DNA of 64,000 nt, from positions 62,001 through 126,000 of the forward strand of contig CACFPS010000003.1 of assembly GCA_902568235.1 (NCBI GenBank). The letters are read 5' to 3'. This DNA comes from an uncultured Pelagibacteraceae bacterium (GTDB lineage Bacteria > Pseudomonadota > Alphaproteobacteria > Pelagibacterales > Pelagibacteraceae). Under the pieces are notes generated by a model. The model was not told where the DNA came from and did not search any database. It saw nothing but the letters and a program-made list of their open reading frames with translations. Below, in pieces: positions 18,293-32,516 of the stretch (the stretch's first letter is position 1; the number at the start of each line of letters is the position of its first letter). A program made the position numbers and the translations under genes.

Positions 18293-21200
18293 TCATTAAA
18301 TTATTTCTATATTTTTCTGCAATTTTTATATTTTTTTCTTTTACATGTCCAAAACCTCTAATCTGATCTGGAAAAGAAGCTATATCCACAGCAATATTGT
18401 AATTTCTTACAGTTAATTTATTTCCAATTTCTAAAACAGTGTTTTTATAATCTTTAACTAATTTCCTTTCATTTTTTCTTTCTGAAAAATATCCAAATGG
18501 ATCAAATAAAGTGCCTCTTAAGAATTTAAGTTGATTTAAAATTTTAAATATAATTAAAAGCCATTGGCCAAACTTAATTTTTAATGGGTTTCCGGTAACT
18601 TTGTCTTTTTTATAAAATATTGGAGGCGCTAAATAAAAATTTATTTTATAATTTCCATCAAATTTTTTCTTAATTTTATTAATAAATTCATCACTAGAAT
18701 ATAATCTTGATACTTCATATTCATCTTTATACGCCATTAACTTAAAATAATTATTTAAAACCGCTGTTGAAAATTTATTTCCATTACCAATTTTTTCATC
18801 GGAAGTTTTCGCAAATTCAACTAGATCTCTAAATTGCTTGGCGTATTTTTCATTTTGATATTTAATTAAATAATTATATCTATCATCATATTTTTCTTCA
18901 AAATTACTTAAAATTTTATCTTTTTCAGAAACTGTATCTATTATTTCTTTTTTTAAATTTAATGAATGCCTTCCTAATCTGAAAGCATTAATATTTTCTT
19001 CTGCTCTAGCTCCATTCAATTTAATTGCATGCTCGATTGATTTTGCATTAATAGGTATTAAGCCTGACTGATATGCATATCCTACTAAATACATATTAGA
19101 TAAAATCGTATCTCCTAGAATTTTTGCAGTAATATTATTTGAAGGAATAAAAGTAACATTTTCTTTACCAATTAAACTAATTAAATTTTCTCTCATTTCA
19201 TCAAATGGTAAATGAAAATTCTTGTCTCTTGTAAATTCTCCAGTCATTACTTCATCAGAATTTACTATTGATTTTGTTATGTCTTTATCTATTGTTTTTA
19301 AAACTTCGTTATCGTTTGAAACTAATAGATCAAAACCCAGTAACAAATTTGTATCACCATATGAAAGTCTTATTGTACTAACTTCATTAGGATGTTTAAA
19401 AATTCTTAAAAAACTTTTCACAGAACCACCTTTTTGTGCAAGGCCAGTCATATCTAGCACTCCTGAGCCTTTGCCATCTATTTGAGCAGCAGTTGCCAAT
19501 ATTGCTCCAATTGTTACAACTCCGGTTCCACCTATTCCTGCAATCATTATTCCATATGAGTTTTTAATTTCAGGAATTATTGGATCTGAAATACTAGAAT
19601 TTATTTTTGTTAGTAATTCATTATTTTGGTTTTTTTTTAAACTTACATCTCCTTCAATAGATACAAAACTTGGACAAAATCCATCTACACATGTGTAATC
19701 TTTATTGCAATTAGACTGATCAATTTGTCTTTTTCTACCATACTCTGTCTCTACTGGTGTTATTGAAATACAATTTGATTGAATTCCACAATCTCCACAC
19801 CCTTCGCATACATTTTCGTTAATAAATATTTTTTTCTTTGGTTCGGGTAAAATTCCTTTTTTTCTTCGTCTTCTTTTTTCCGCAGCACATGTTTGGTCAT
19901 AAATTATAGCTGTAGTATCATTAATTTTACTTAATTCAATTTGCACATTAATTATATCTTTTCGGTCGTAAACTTTAGAATTTTTAGAAAAATTTTCGTT
20001 TAGATTATATTTGTGAGGTTCGTCAGTTATAATTGCTATTTCTTTAACTCCTTCTGCTTCAAGTTGTCTAGACATTTGAGCAACGGTTGGTAATCCATCC
20101 AAAGCTTGTCCTCCAGTTAAAGCAACAGCATCGTTATATAAAATTTTAAAAGTCATTTTAGTTTTCGCTGCTATCGCATGTCTGATGGATAGTATTCCTG
20201 AATGAATATAAGTACCATCTCCCATATTTTGAAAAACATGATCCGTATTGCTAAAAACTGACTCCCCAACCCATGTTGCTCCTTCGGAACCCATTTGAGA
20301 AAAGCCTTCATTATTCCTTCCCATGTGTGTAACTAAATATGCGCAGCTAATTCCTGTAATAGCTCTAGTATTTTCAGGTAGTCTTGTTGATGTGTTATGC
20401 GGACATCCTGAACAGAACCAAGCAATGCGTTTGAAATTAACCAAATCTCTTCCTTTATTGATTAAATTTCCTATAATATTTTTTTTTTCGCTAATAATGC
20501 TAGGTAAGGAATATTTTTTTAAATGTTCATATAATTTAATTGAAATTTCTCCTGGATCTAAAGCTCCAGATGAAACAAACAGATCTTTTCTTTCCTCATC
20601 TAACTTTCCTATAACTTTTATATTTTTATTTTTATTAAATAATATTTCCTTAATTTGAGTTTCAATAATAGATCTTTTTTCTTCTACAACTATAATTTTT
20701 TCTAATCCTTCTGCAAATTTTTCAATAATGCTCTCTTCTAATGGCCAAGGCATTGCAATTTTCAAAAACTTTATCCCAATATCTTTTGCATGATTTTGGT
20801 CTATTCCAATTTTTTCTAAAGCTAATTTTGTGTCTAAAAATGACTTACCAGTACTTACAATTCCTACTTTAGAATTTGGAGAGTCATAAATCATTTGATT
20901 TAATTCGTTAATTTTACAAAACTCCTTAACAAATTTTATTTTATGATAATGAAGACGATGTTCTTTTGTCTGGGCTGTATCTTGTAACCTGATATTCAAA
21001 CCTTCGTCTGGATAAAAATCTTTTGAAACTTCTTTTATTATAATTCTATCTTCATTCAAATCTACTGTGGCCCCTGAACTTACATTATCATGTACGCACT
21101 TAATTCCTATCCAACAACCACTTTGTCTAGATAGTTGAATACCATATAAACCATAATCTAAAATTTCTTGAACACCACTCGGGTTAAAAAATGGTATCAT

Positions 21201-21689
21201 TGCATCCATCATTGCAAATTCGCTTTGGTGTGAAGTGGTAGAAGACTCACAAATATGATCATCTCCCATTAATGCAAGGACACCTCCATATTTTGAAGTT
21301 CCTGCAAGATTTACGTGTTTCAATGCATCGCCGGCTCTATCAACTCCTGGACCTTTCCCATACCAAATTCCAAATACACCATCAAATTTTCCTTCACCTC
21401 TTAAATTAGATTGTTGAGTTCCCCATAATGATGTGGCAGCAAGTTCTTCATTTATGCCTGGTTGAAAATACACATTATGATCTTTTAAATAATCTATATT
21501 TTTTAAAATTTGCTGATCATATGCTCCCAAAGGAGATCCTCTATAGCCGGTAATGTAACATGCGGTATTTAATTTATTTTTTTTATCTTTTCTATTTTGA
21601 ACAATGGGTATTCTTACTAAAGCCTGAGAGCCAGTTAAGAAACGAACACCTGTTTGTAGTGTGTATTTATCTTCAAGTTTTATTTCCAC
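18270..21689 (-). CDS. Indolepyruvate ferredoxin oxidoreductase, fused subunits
   Basis: 1139 aa; TGYRGSPLGAYD, CSGCPHNTSTRLPE, CEGCGDCGIQSNC cluster, IAGIGGTGVVTIGAIL gamma-domain motif. Confidence 0.92.
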   Translation of the reverse strand: MEIKLEDKYTLQTGVRFLTGSQALVRIPIVQNRKDKKNKLNTACYITGYRGSPLGAYDQQILKNIDYLKDHNVYFQPGINEELAATSLWGTQQSNLRGEGKFDGVFGIWYGKGPGVDRAGDALKHVNLAGTSKYGGVLALMGDDHICESSTTSHQSEFAMMDAMIPFFNPSGVQEILDYGLYGIQLSRQSGCWIGIKCVHDNVSSGATVDLNEDRIIIKEVSKDFYPDEGLNIRLQDTAQTKEHRLHYHKIKFVKEFCKINELNQMIYDSPNSKVGIVSTGKSFLDTKLALEKIGIDQNHAKDIGIKFLKIAMPWPLEESIIEKFAEGLEKIIVVEEKRSIIETQIKEILFNKNKNIKVIGKLDEERKDLFVSSGALDPGEISIKLYEHLKKYSLPSIISEKKNIIGNLINKGRDLVNFKRIAWFCSGCPHNTSTRLPENTRAITGISCAYLVTHMGRNNEGFSQMGSEGATWVGESVFSNTDHVFQNMGDGTYIHSGILSIRHAIAAKTKMTFKILYNDAVALTGGQALDGLPTVAQMSRQLEAEGVKEIAIITDEPHKYNLNENFSKNSKVYDRKDIINVQIELSKINDTTAIIYDQTCAAEKRRRRKKGILPEPKKKIFINENVCEGCGDCGIQSNCISITPVETEYGRKRQIDQSNCNKDYTCVDGFCPSFVSIEGDVSLKKNQNNELLTKINSSISDPIIPEIKNSYGIMIAGIGGTGVVTIGAILATAAQIDGKGSGVLDMTGLAQKGGSVKSFLRIFKHPNEVSTIRLSYGDTNLLLGFDLLVSNDNEVLKTIDKDITKSIVNSDEVMTGEFTRDKNFHLPFDEMRENLISLIGKENVTFIPSNNITAKILGDTILSNMYLVGYAYQSGLIPINAKSIEHAIKLNGARAEENINAFRLGRHSLNLKKEIIDTVSEKDKILSNFEEKYDDRYNYLIKYQNEKYAKQFRDLVEFAKTSDEKIGNGNKFSTAVLNNYFKLMAYKDEYEVSRLYSSDEFINKIKKKFDGNYKINFYLAPPIFYKKDKVTGNPLKIKFGQWLLIIFKILNQLKFLRGTLFDPFGYFSERKNERKLVKDYKNTVLEIGNKLTVRNYNIAVDIASFPDQIRGFGHVKEKNIKIAEKYRNNLMNAFNDSK

Positions 21690-21734
21690 AAATACAAATA
21701 TAGACCAATTAAATTTATTTTAATAATTAAATTT

Positions 21735-22433
21735 TTATTTTCTAAGATATTTTTTCATAGAAATGTTGGCCAATAATAAATTTGGATCAATAAAAACTTT
21801 TGATTTTTTTATTTTTTTAAAAGATTTATATGCAAAAATTGCTATGGGTAATTCGGTACAACCAAGTATTATTTTTTTACATTTCATTTTAACTAACTCA
21901 TTTACTGCAGGCCTAATTGTTTTTTCCGCTAATTTAATTTTTCCCATTTTCACAAATTTAATTGCTTTATTTACACTTAGCTTCTGTAGAGATTTTGATG
22001 GACTAATTAATTTGTAACTTTTGTTGAAATATTTACTGTACACTCCTGTTTTTAAAGTTGCCTCTGTACATAATATTCCAATTTTAGAATTTTTTTTGCA
22101 CTTTTTTTTGGTGAATAAATAAACTTCTTTTGGCATGCTTAATATTGGAATTTTAATTTTTTTCTGCAAGTCTTCATGCCAGTAATGAGCTGTGTTACAC
22201 GGAATAACTATGAACTTACAATTATTTTTTTGAAGTAGTAGGCTGCCTTTAGTCAAACTTTTAAGTACATTGTAATACTTTTTGATGTTCTCAGGTCTTT
22301 TTGGAATATTTGATTTGTTATATAAAATAAAAAGAGGATATTGCTGATCTGTTTTTCCTCTATTTAATAATGCAAGTTTATTGCAAAAATCGAGACCTGC
22401 CTGTGTTCCCATTCCTCCTAGTATTCCAATCAT
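21735..22433 (-). CDS. Aspartate/glutamate racemase family protein
   Basis: MIGILGGMGTQAGLDF, VIPCNTAHYW, IILGCTELP. Confidence 0.9.
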   Translation of the reverse strand: MIGILGGMGTQAGLDFCNKLALLNRGKTDQQYPLFILYNKSNIPKRPENIKKYYNVLKSLTKGSLLLQKNNCKFIVIPCNTAHYWHEDLQKKIKIPILSMPKEVYLFTKKKCKKNSKIGILCTEATLKTGVYSKYFNKSYKLISPSKSLQKLSVNKAIKFVKMGKIKLAEKTIRPAVNELVKMKCKKIILGCTELPIAIFAYKSFKKIKKSKVFIDPNLLLANISMKKYLRK

Positions 22434-22477
22434 GTTTTTGTTTTAAATGTAATTTTATTTTTTTCCAGTTAATTAAA

Positions 22478-23740
22478 TCAAGAAAATCTTAAAGAGCTAT
22501 AAGCTTTTAGGTCTAAATTAGTATTTTCATTTGAAATCATTTTAGAAACTATTTTTCCAGATATGGCACCTAAAGTCCATCCTAAATGATGATGGCCAAA
22601 AGAATAAAATACATTTTTGTAATTCTTAGAATGACCTATAACAGGAAGATAGTCTGGCAATGTAGGTCTAAAACCTAGCCATTCATCGTCATGTTTATCT
22701 GGAAGGCCATCTAATAGATATTTTGCATTATTAATCAAATTTTTGACTCTTGATTTTGAAAGAGGATTTTTTAAACCTCCAAATTCAACTGTCCCTACTA
22801 CCCTCAGGCCCTGTTCCATTGGAGTCATTCCAAAACCTCTATTTTGAAATACAACTGGACGTGAAATTAAATGATCAAAGCCCTTGAAGTGAATATGATA
22901 ACCTCTTTCAGTATCTAATGGGATATTTTCATGCAATTTATCTGTTAATTTTTTTGAAAAAGCTCCACAAGAAATAACCAATTTATCAAATACAAATCTT
23001 TGTGCCTCAGACCTTATTACTGGATTATTTTCATCAAAATTTAATTCCTGGATATTTAATTTCAAAAATTTTCCACCTTTTTTTAAAAAATTTTCAAATA
23101 ATTTAACCCAAATTTTTCCTGGATTTTTTGCATGTCTTGCTTTTTTATAGAAAACTCCAGCATGGTAAATATTTTTTATGTTTGGTTCTAGGTCATGAAT
23201 TTCTTTTTTATTTAGTAATTGTTGTTCAGCGCCTATTTCTTTTCTTATGTTTATTTCAAGCTCTCTGCTTTTAAGATTTTGATCATTCCAAATATATATA
23301 ATTCCTTTATTTTCAACTAATCCGGATAAATTAATGTCCTCAAATAATTCATCATATGCTGGCAAAGCTAAATCTAATATCTGATGCATATATTTAGCTG
23401 TATGCATCATATTTTTTTTACTACAATTTTTCAAAAATTTAAAAAACCAAGGAATCATTTTGGGTACGTAGTTCCATTTCAAGGCTAAGGGACCTGCGGT
23501 ACTTAAAAGCATAGCTGGAATATCTGTAATTATATCAGGTCTATTCATGGGCACAGAGGCGTAAGGAGAAAAATGTCCAGCATTTCCATAAGAAGCGGCC
23601 TGATGTCCGGGTTCTGATCTATCGAATAAGGTTACTTGATGACCTTTTTTTTGAAGAAACAACGCATTACATACGCCTTGGATGCCCGCTCCTATAATGC
23701 CAACTTTAAAAATTTTTTCTCCCACATCTGGAATATACAA
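22478..23740 (-). CDS. FAD-dependent D-amino-acid dehydrogenase family oxidoreductase (DadA-like)
   Basis: GIIGAGIQGVCNALFLQKKGHQVTLFDR dinucleotide-binding motif; FRPTLPDYLPVIG, HHLGWTLG. Confidence 0.85.
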   Translation of the reverse strand: MYIPDVGEKIFKVGIIGAGIQGVCNALFLQKKGHQVTLFDRSEPGHQAASYGNAGHFSPYASVPMNRPDIITDIPAMLLSTAGPLALKWNYVPKMIPWFFKFLKNCSKKNMMHTAKYMHQILDLALPAYDELFEDINLSGLVENKGIIYIWNDQNLKSRELEINIRKEIGAEQQLLNKKEIHDLEPNIKNIYHAGVFYKKARHAKNPGKIWVKLFENFLKKGGKFLKLNIQELNFDENNPVIRSEAQRFVFDKLVISCGAFSKKLTDKLHENIPLDTERGYHIHFKGFDHLISRPVVFQNRGFGMTPMEQGLRVVGTVEFGGLKNPLSKSRVKNLINNAKYLLDGLPDKHDDEWLGFRPTLPDYLPVIGHSKNYKNVFYSFGHHHLGWTLGAISGKIVSKMISNENTNLDLKAYSSLRFS

Positions 23741-23800
23741 TGATATTATAATTACAATATATGTTATTTGATCGCGGCTTAAACTTCAAAGTAAATTAAT

Positions 23801-24925
23801 TTAAGCAATTTGTTCTTGATTATATATTTTGCAACTCATTGCTATACTTAAACCCAACATAATTGATAGCATGGAAGAGCCTCCATAAGACATGATTGGC
23901 AAAGGAGATCCAACAATTGGAAGTAATCCTAGCACCATTGCTACATTTACAAACACATATAAAAATAATGCAGATGCAAAACCAAAACAATAAAGCCTAG
24001 AAAAAAAACTTCTATTTAAAAAACCTATTCTTATAATTCTATATATTAGCAGGGCATACAAAAGTAATAAAACTATTGATCCAACAAAACCAAATTCCTC
24101 TGAAAATAAAGTAAAGATGAAGTCTGTATGTTTCTCAGGTAAAAACTCTAGATAACTTTGTGTTCCTTTTAAAAAACCTTTGCCTAAAAGCCCTCCGGAT
24201 CCAATAGCAATTTTTGATTGTATAATCTGATAACCGGCTCCAAGTGGGTCTCTATCAGGATTAAAAAACGTTAGTATTCTTGATTTTTGATATGGCTCTA
24301 ACATTGAAATTACAAATGGAAGAGATACTATTAACATTAGGCTAGAGTATACAAAATATTTTATATTTATTCCTGCTAACCAAATAATTGCTGCTCCACT
24401 ACCAGCTATTAATATGGCTGTTCCCAAATCAGGTTGACTAATAACAAGATAACAAGGAATTATAATTAATATAATAGGTTGTAGTAAAAACTTATAACTT
24501 TGAATATCTATGTTTTGCATACGGTGATAATATCTAGAAAAGCAAACAATGATTGCTATCTTCATGAGTTCGGATGGTTGCAAATTTAAAAAATATAAAT
24601 CTAACCATCTTTTTGATCCAGAGGCTGTTATTCCAAAAAATAGGACAATTAGAAGTAAAACAATTCCAAACAAATAGAATAAATACGCATTACGATACCA
24701 TGTAGAAATTTTTACAAATGACAAGACTAAAAATAGAACAAAGAAAAGAGAAAGTCTTATAAGATGATTTTTTGTATAATATGAAAATTTACCTCCCTCG
24801 GTAGAGTAAATTGCAAATACACTTATAGCTCCAATTAAAATAACTAGTAAAATTAAAAAATAATCTATTGATTTTAATTTTTCAAAAAAACTATAACCTG
24901 TTACCTGAAATCTTTCTGTTAGCAT
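23801..24925 (-). CDS. rodA: Rod shape-determining protein RodA
   Basis: SEDS family; KRWLDLYFLNLQPSELMKIA, LPEKHTDFIFTLFSEEFGFVGS. Confidence 0.93.
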   Translation of the reverse strand: MLTERFQVTGYSFFEKLKSIDYFLILLVILIGAISVFAIYSTEGGKFSYYTKNHLIRLSLFFVLFLVLSFVKISTWYRNAYLFYLFGIVLLLIVLFFGITASGSKRWLDLYFLNLQPSELMKIAIIVCFSRYYHRMQNIDIQSYKFLLQPIILIIIPCYLVISQPDLGTAILIAGSGAAIIWLAGINIKYFVYSSLMLIVSLPFVISMLEPYQKSRILTFFNPDRDPLGAGYQIIQSKIAIGSGGLLGKGFLKGTQSYLEFLPEKHTDFIFTLFSEEFGFVGSIVLLLLYALLIYRIIRIGFLNRSFFSRLYCFGFASALFLYVFVNVAMVLGLLPIVGSPLPIMSYGGSSMLSIMLGLSIAMSCKIYNQEQIA

Positions 24926-26877
24926 TAGGCCGAATTTGTATTTATATTTCTCATTTGATTCCTTATTTCATGTCTATCAATGATTTTTTTAATTAATTTT
25001 TTTGCTATAGGTGCGGCAGTTTTACTTCCTGATCCACCATGTTCAATTATGACACTTATGGAATATCTGGGATTTTTATAAGGTGCAAAGGCTATATATA
25101 AAGCGTGATCTCTATTTTTATAATCAATTTGTGAAATATCTAGATCTAACTCTCTTTCCTTTTCCGTGATTCTTCTAACTTGCGATGTTCCAGTTTTTCC
25201 AGCAAATTGATATTTTAAATCATTATATCTTGAATTAAATGATGTTCCATAGAGCTCATTTGTTGATCCAAACATAGCATCTAACACAAACTTAATATTT
25301 GCATTGTTTTTATACATTCTGTCAAATGGTTGTATTTCAATTTCTTTTAAAAATTTATTTCCATTTGATAAATTTTGAATTTTAAGATCTTTCTGAATTT
25401 TTTCTTGAATTTCATTAAATTTAATACTTTGATCATTTATAATGTGTGGCTTTATTTTGTATCCCCCATTTGCAATTTGTGCATTCATTAAACACATTTG
25501 CAAAGGTGTTACTTGAATGTACCCCTGGCCAATGCCATTAATTACTGTTTCACCCAAATACCAACTTTGTTCTAAAGCATTTTTTTTCCATATTGTACTC
25601 GGAACTAAACCTTTCTTTTCTTCTATATAAATATCATTAAGAACTTTTGATCCCAGTCCATATCTTTTTGCAATGACTGATAGTCTATCTACGCCTAATA
25701 ACCTTGCCATTTCATAAAAATATATATCACAGGATTGTTTGATGGCATTTCTTAATCTCATATATCCATGGCCATTTTTTTTCCAACAATGATATTTGGC
25801 ACCATATAGTTCATAAGGGTGCTTGTGCCCCCTACAAAGTATTGGTTTTTCAGGGTTTATTGTACCAAATTCTAAAGCTGCTAGGGCAACTAAAGGTTTA
25901 AATGTTGAGCCTGGTGAATAAAGTCCTGCGATGGATTTGTTTATAAGAGGTTTGAGAGGATTGTTTTTAATCTTCTTCCAATCTTTTTTATTAATGCCAT
26001 GAGTAAACTTATTTGGATCATATGTCGGAGAAGATGCCATTGCAATTATTTCTCCTGTATAAATATCCATTACACATATTGATCCAGCTTTATCATTTAA
26101 TAATTTTTGAGCAAACTTTTGGGCTTCTATATCTACAGTAAGTTTTATTTGTTTACCTTGAGTTTCTTTAATATAATTAACTTGACTAATTCTTTTTCCC
26201 GATGCATTTACTTCATATCTTTTTATTCCATATTTTCCAATTAGCAAATTTTCTTGGGAGCTTTCTATTCCTGATTTTCCAACTTTTAATCCAGGAACTA
26301 AATTTTCTTTAATTTCTTTTTTTTCTATATCAGCTAGACTAGCATCTCCAACATAACCTATAATGTGCACCATATCATTAGAGTATGGATAATATCTGGA
26401 GGTTGATAAAACTGGTTTTGCTCCTTCAATCTCATGCAAATAAAGGTTAAGTTTAGAAAATTTTTCCCAAGAAAGATTATCTGATACAACTAGTGTATCC
26501 CAGGATTTAAGTTTTTCTTTTTTTTTATAAATTGTTCTTAAATCAAAGTCATTTAAATCAATAATATTTTTAATTTTGAAAATTGTTTTATTAAAATCTT
26601 TAACTTCATCTAATGCTAAATGTAACTGAAAAATTCTATCGTTTTTTGCTAAAGCTTTGTTAAAGTAATCAACTATTATTCCTCTTTGAGGAGGAGTTTT
26701 CCATTCCCTCAATCTATTTTTATCAGATAATATTTCGTATTTTTCTCTGTCAGATATTTGTAAATTATAGAGTCTTGAGGTAATGCCTGCGAAAATACAT
26801 AGCTTTGCAGCAGCCAAAATAAAAAGTCTTCGCGTAATTACTCTACTCTTTTCAATATTGCTTCCTCTATTCAACAT
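24925..26877 (-). CDS. mrdA: Penicillin-binding protein 2
   Basis: SPGSTFKPL active site, SCDIYFYEMA (SxN-like), KTGTSQV. Confidence 0.94.
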   Translation of the reverse strand: MLNRGSNIEKSRVITRRLFILAAAKLCIFAGITSRLYNLQISDREKYEILSDKNRLREWKTPPQRGIIVDYFNKALAKNDRIFQLHLALDEVKDFNKTIFKIKNIIDLNDFDLRTIYKKKEKLKSWDTLVVSDNLSWEKFSKLNLYLHEIEGAKPVLSTSRYYPYSNDMVHIIGYVGDASLADIEKKEIKENLVPGLKVGKSGIESSQENLLIGKYGIKRYEVNASGKRISQVNYIKETQGKQIKLTVDIEAQKFAQKLLNDKAGSICVMDIYTGEIIAMASSPTYDPNKFTHGINKKDWKKIKNNPLKPLINKSIAGLYSPGSTFKPLVALAALEFGTINPEKPILCRGHKHPYELYGAKYHCWKKNGHGYMRLRNAIKQSCDIYFYEMARLLGVDRLSVIAKRYGLGSKVLNDIYIEEKKGLVPSTIWKKNALEQSWYLGETVINGIGQGYIQVTPLQMCLMNAQIANGGYKIKPHIINDQSIKFNEIQEKIQKDLKIQNLSNGNKFLKEIEIQPFDRMYKNNANIKFVLDAMFGSTNELYGTSFNSRYNDLKYQFAGKTGTSQVRRITEKERELDLDISQIDYKNRDHALYIAFAPYKNPRYSISVIIEHGGSGSKTAAPIAKKLIKKIIDRHEIRNQMRNINTNSA

Positions 26878-27388
26878 TTTGTTGCCTTAAGCTTAAAAGA
26901 TAAATTCCATTAAATACTTTTGCAAGCACTGGGTAAATTAAGAAAGTAATAAAAGAACTAGACATTAACGTTGAGTATTTAATTTCACTATTAAACAATA
27001 ATGTTAAAATAGAATAATTTAATGAATCAATTATTAATATAGCTATCAGAAATAAGATCCAATCATAAATTAGACTTGGCAATAATGTTCTTGTTCTAAT
27101 GAAAGATGCGATAACGCATAATAATAGAAAGTTTATTGATGAAATACCTATTGGAAAATTTTGGACCACGTCATTTATAATGCCTGCAAAAAAAATAAGT
27201 CCAAATCCTAGAGTTTCTGGTTTTTTTAAAACCCAATAAAAAATAACTAAATAAATAAAATTAAAATAATAATTTTTCTCTAAGAAAAAAAAAGATAGAT
27301 CGAATCCGGTAAAGGCTAAAAAAAATAAAATTAATATTGGAAAACTATTAACAAAAGTATTCAATATTTTTTTATTAAAATTAGACAT
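26867..27388 (-). CDS. mreD: Rod shape-determining protein MreD-like
   Basis: Five TM-like segments, position between mreC and mrdA, GLIFFAGIINDVVQNFPIG. Confidence 0.8.
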   Translation of the reverse strand: MSNFNKKILNTFVNSFPILILFFLAFTGFDLSFFFLEKNYYFNFIYLVIFYWVLKKPETLGFGLIFFAGIINDVVQNFPIGISSINFLLLCVIASFIRTRTLLPSLIYDWILFLIAILIIDSLNYSILTLLFNSEIKYSTLMSSSFITFLIYPVLAKVFNGIYLLSLRQQNVE

Positions 27389-28225
27389 CTACTTATTTAC
27401 CTTGACATATTTTAATTGATTAAAATTTGTAAAGAATTTAACAAATTTACTTCCATCCATCTCAATGATTTTTCCTATAGGAATTGCTGGGGGAATAGTG
27501 GCATCTGTACCTGATGTAAATACCAAATCTCCAGATTTAATATAATTATCCTTGGGTAAATATTCTAAATCTGCATATTCATTATTTCCTTTACCTGATA
27601 GTATTGCATTTATTCTACCTGGTTCGATTATTATTGGAATTTTACTATTTAAATCGCTAGCTAATAAAACTCTGGATGTTAAATAATTTACTCCTACAAT
27701 TTTCCCAACAAAATAAAATTTATGTTTAACCGCTACACCTATTTTTATTCCATGATTAAAACCTTTGTTTATAATTATTGATTTTAGATAAGGGCTTTGA
27801 TTATCTATTAAAACCTTTGAAATTAAAAAATCTTTTGAAAAATTATTCCTATCGTCAATAATTGTTTTTAAATAGATATTTTCTGATTTGAGAAATTTAT
27901 TTTCTTTTTCTAGACTTTCTAATTTAACTTTTTTGTTTTTAGATTCTGAATATTTATCATACATTCTCATATGATCTTGAAATAAATAATATTTATCTTC
28001 AAAAAAAATAAATGGTGAAGAGATATAATAAGATCCTTTGAATATAATATCTTTTGTAAAAGATCTAAATTTATCTACAGGTCCTGACTTAAAATACTCT
28101 AAAGACAAAACAATAAATGAAATAACTAAAAGTGTAAATATTGAAAATTTTTGTCTTGTTCCTTTTTTTAAAAATGCTGAACGAATAGATATAATAAAGT
28201 CATCTCTACCCGTTTCTGTTGACAT
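27389..28225 (-). CDS. mreC: Rod shape-determining protein MreC
   Basis: TM plus coiled coil plus MreC beta domain; VFTSGTDATIPPAIPIGKI. Confidence 0.9.
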   Translation of the reverse strand: MSTETGRDDFIISIRSAFLKKGTRQKFSIFTLLVISFIVLSLEYFKSGPVDKFRSFTKDIIFKGSYYISSPFIFFEDKYYLFQDHMRMYDKYSESKNKKVKLESLEKENKFLKSENIYLKTIIDDRNNFSKDFLISKVLIDNQSPYLKSIIINKGFNHGIKIGVAVKHKFYFVGKIVGVNYLTSRVLLASDLNSKIPIIIEPGRINAILSGKGNNEYADLEYLPKDNYIKSGDLVFTSGTDATIPPAIPIGKIIEMDGSKFVKFFTNFNQLKYVKVNK

Positions 28226-28230
28226 ATTTT

Positions 28231-29262
<1,032 letters not shown>

Positions 29263-29266
29263 TTAT

Positions 29267-30841
29267 TTATATTCCTTTCATTTTTTTTAATTCATAATCT
29301 TGTTCCGGGGCTTTTCTATCCCTTTTTATAATCATTTTATTTAATGCATTAATATAAGCATTGGCTGAAGCTACTAGGGTATCGGTGTCTGCGGCTTGTC
29401 CAACTGTTGTTTTGCCATTCTCTTCAATTTTAACACTTACAGTCGCTTGAGCATCAGTTCCTTCTGTAACTGCGTGTACCTGGTAAAGCTGTAAATTTAC
29501 ATTATGTGGATAAAGAGTTTTTATACACTTAAATATGGCATCGACGGGACCATCTCCTGTCTCAGATGCTTGTTTAATCTCACCAAACACATCTAGAGTC
29601 ATTTCTGCTTTTTGAGGTTCTCCTGTTCCAGCAAAAACTTTTAGCGATTTTAAATTTATTGCATTAACCTTATTGTCAATAATTAAACTATCGTCTATTA
29701 ACGCAACTATATCTTCATCATAAACATGTTTTTTTTTATCAGCCAAAACTTTAAATTTTGCAAATGCATTCCCAACTATATCATCTGTTAAATTTGGATA
29801 TCCCAAGCTAGTTAATTTATCTTTAAATGCATGTCTTCCAGAATGCTTACCCATTACTAAAGAAGTTTGTTTTACTCCAACACTTTCTGGTGTCATAATT
29901 TCATATGTTTGTCTATTTTTTAACATTCCATCTTGATGGATGCCTGCTTCATGAGCAAATGCATTTTTACCAACAATAGCTTTATTATATTGAACAGGGA
30001 AACCTGTTGCGTTAGACACAATTTTTGAAGCCTTGCTTAAAAGTGTCGTATTAATACCAGTTTCATATGGCATAAGATCTGGTCTAGTTTTAATTGCCAT
30101 AACAACTTCCTCTAGAGCTGCATTACCTGCTCTTTCACCTAAGCCATTTATAGTACATTCAATTTGTCTAGCTCCAGCTTGCACACCTGCCAAAGAGTTT
30201 GCTACTGCTAAACCTAGATCGTTATGACAATGTGTTGATAAAATTGCTTTATCTATATTTGGAACTTTGTTTAACAATGTTTCTATAATTTTTGTAAATT
30301 CAGAAGGAATGGTATAGCCAACTGTATCTGGTATATTTATAGTTTTTGCACCACATTTAATTGCAAGCTCTACTGTCTTACACATATAATCAATATCTGT
30401 TCTTGTTCCATCTTCGCAGGACCATTCGACATCGTCTGTATAATTTCTTGCATAAGTAACATGTTCTTTTATTGATTCGTAAACCTCGTCTGGAGATTTA
30501 TTAAGCTTATGCTTCATGTGAAGAGGGCTTGTCGAAATGAAAGTATGAATCCTAAACCTCGGAGCATGCTTTAGTGCTTCATAACAACTATCAATATCTT
30601 TCTTAAAATGTCTAGACAATCCAGCGGGAATAGAGTTTTTTAATATCTTGCTTACTTCAGTTACTGCCTCAAAGTCACCAGGAGAAGCTATTGGAAAACC
30701 AGCTTCGATAATATCAATACCAAGATCATCAAATACTCTAGCTATTTGAATTTTTTCTTCTAAACTCATCGATGCTCCTGGTGATTGCTCACCATCTCTC
30801 ATAGTGGTATCAAAAATATAGACTCTATTATTATCTGACAT
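29267..30841 (-). CDS. leuA: 2-isopropylmalate synthase
   Basis: [37 protein letters not shown]. Confidence 0.96.
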   Translation of the reverse strand: MSDNNRVYIFDTTMRDGEQSPGASMSLEEKIQIARVFDDLGIDIIEAGFPIASPGDFEAVTEVSKILKNSIPAGLSRHFKKDIDSCYEALKHAPRFRIHTFISTSPLHMKHKLNKSPDEVYESIKEHVTYARNYTDDVEWSCEDGTRTDIDYMCKTVELAIKCGAKTINIPDTVGYTIPSEFTKIIETLLNKVPNIDKAILSTHCHNDLGLAVANSLAGVQAGARQIECTINGLGERAGNAALEEVVMAIKTRPDLMPYETGINTTLLSKASKIVSNATGFPVQYNKAIVGKNAFAHEAGIHQDGMLKNRQTYEIMTPESVGVKQTSLVMGKHSGRHAFKDKLTSLGYPNLTDDIVGNAFAKFKVLADKKKHVYDEDIVALIDDSLIIDNKVNAINLKSLKVFAGTGEPQKAEMTLDVFGEIKQASETGDGPVDAIFKCIKTLYPHNVNLQLYQVHAVTEGTDAQATVSVKIEENGKTTVGQAADTDTLVASANAYINALNKMIIKRDRKAPEQDYELKKMKGI

Positions 30842-30927
30842 AAAATAATTTTAGCGCCATATCATACATGCTCACGCCCAGATTGCAAAATAAATTGGGT
30901 ATTATGCCCAAAATAATCAGTAAAGAT

Positions 30928-32515
<1,588 letters not shown>

Positions 32516-32516
<1 letters not shown>

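Noticed and set aside
30895-30911. TTGGGTATTATGCCCAA hairpin downstream of ilvC as terminator
   Set aside because: Short stem, and the minus-strand tail is only moderately T-rich; too weak to call as a feature.
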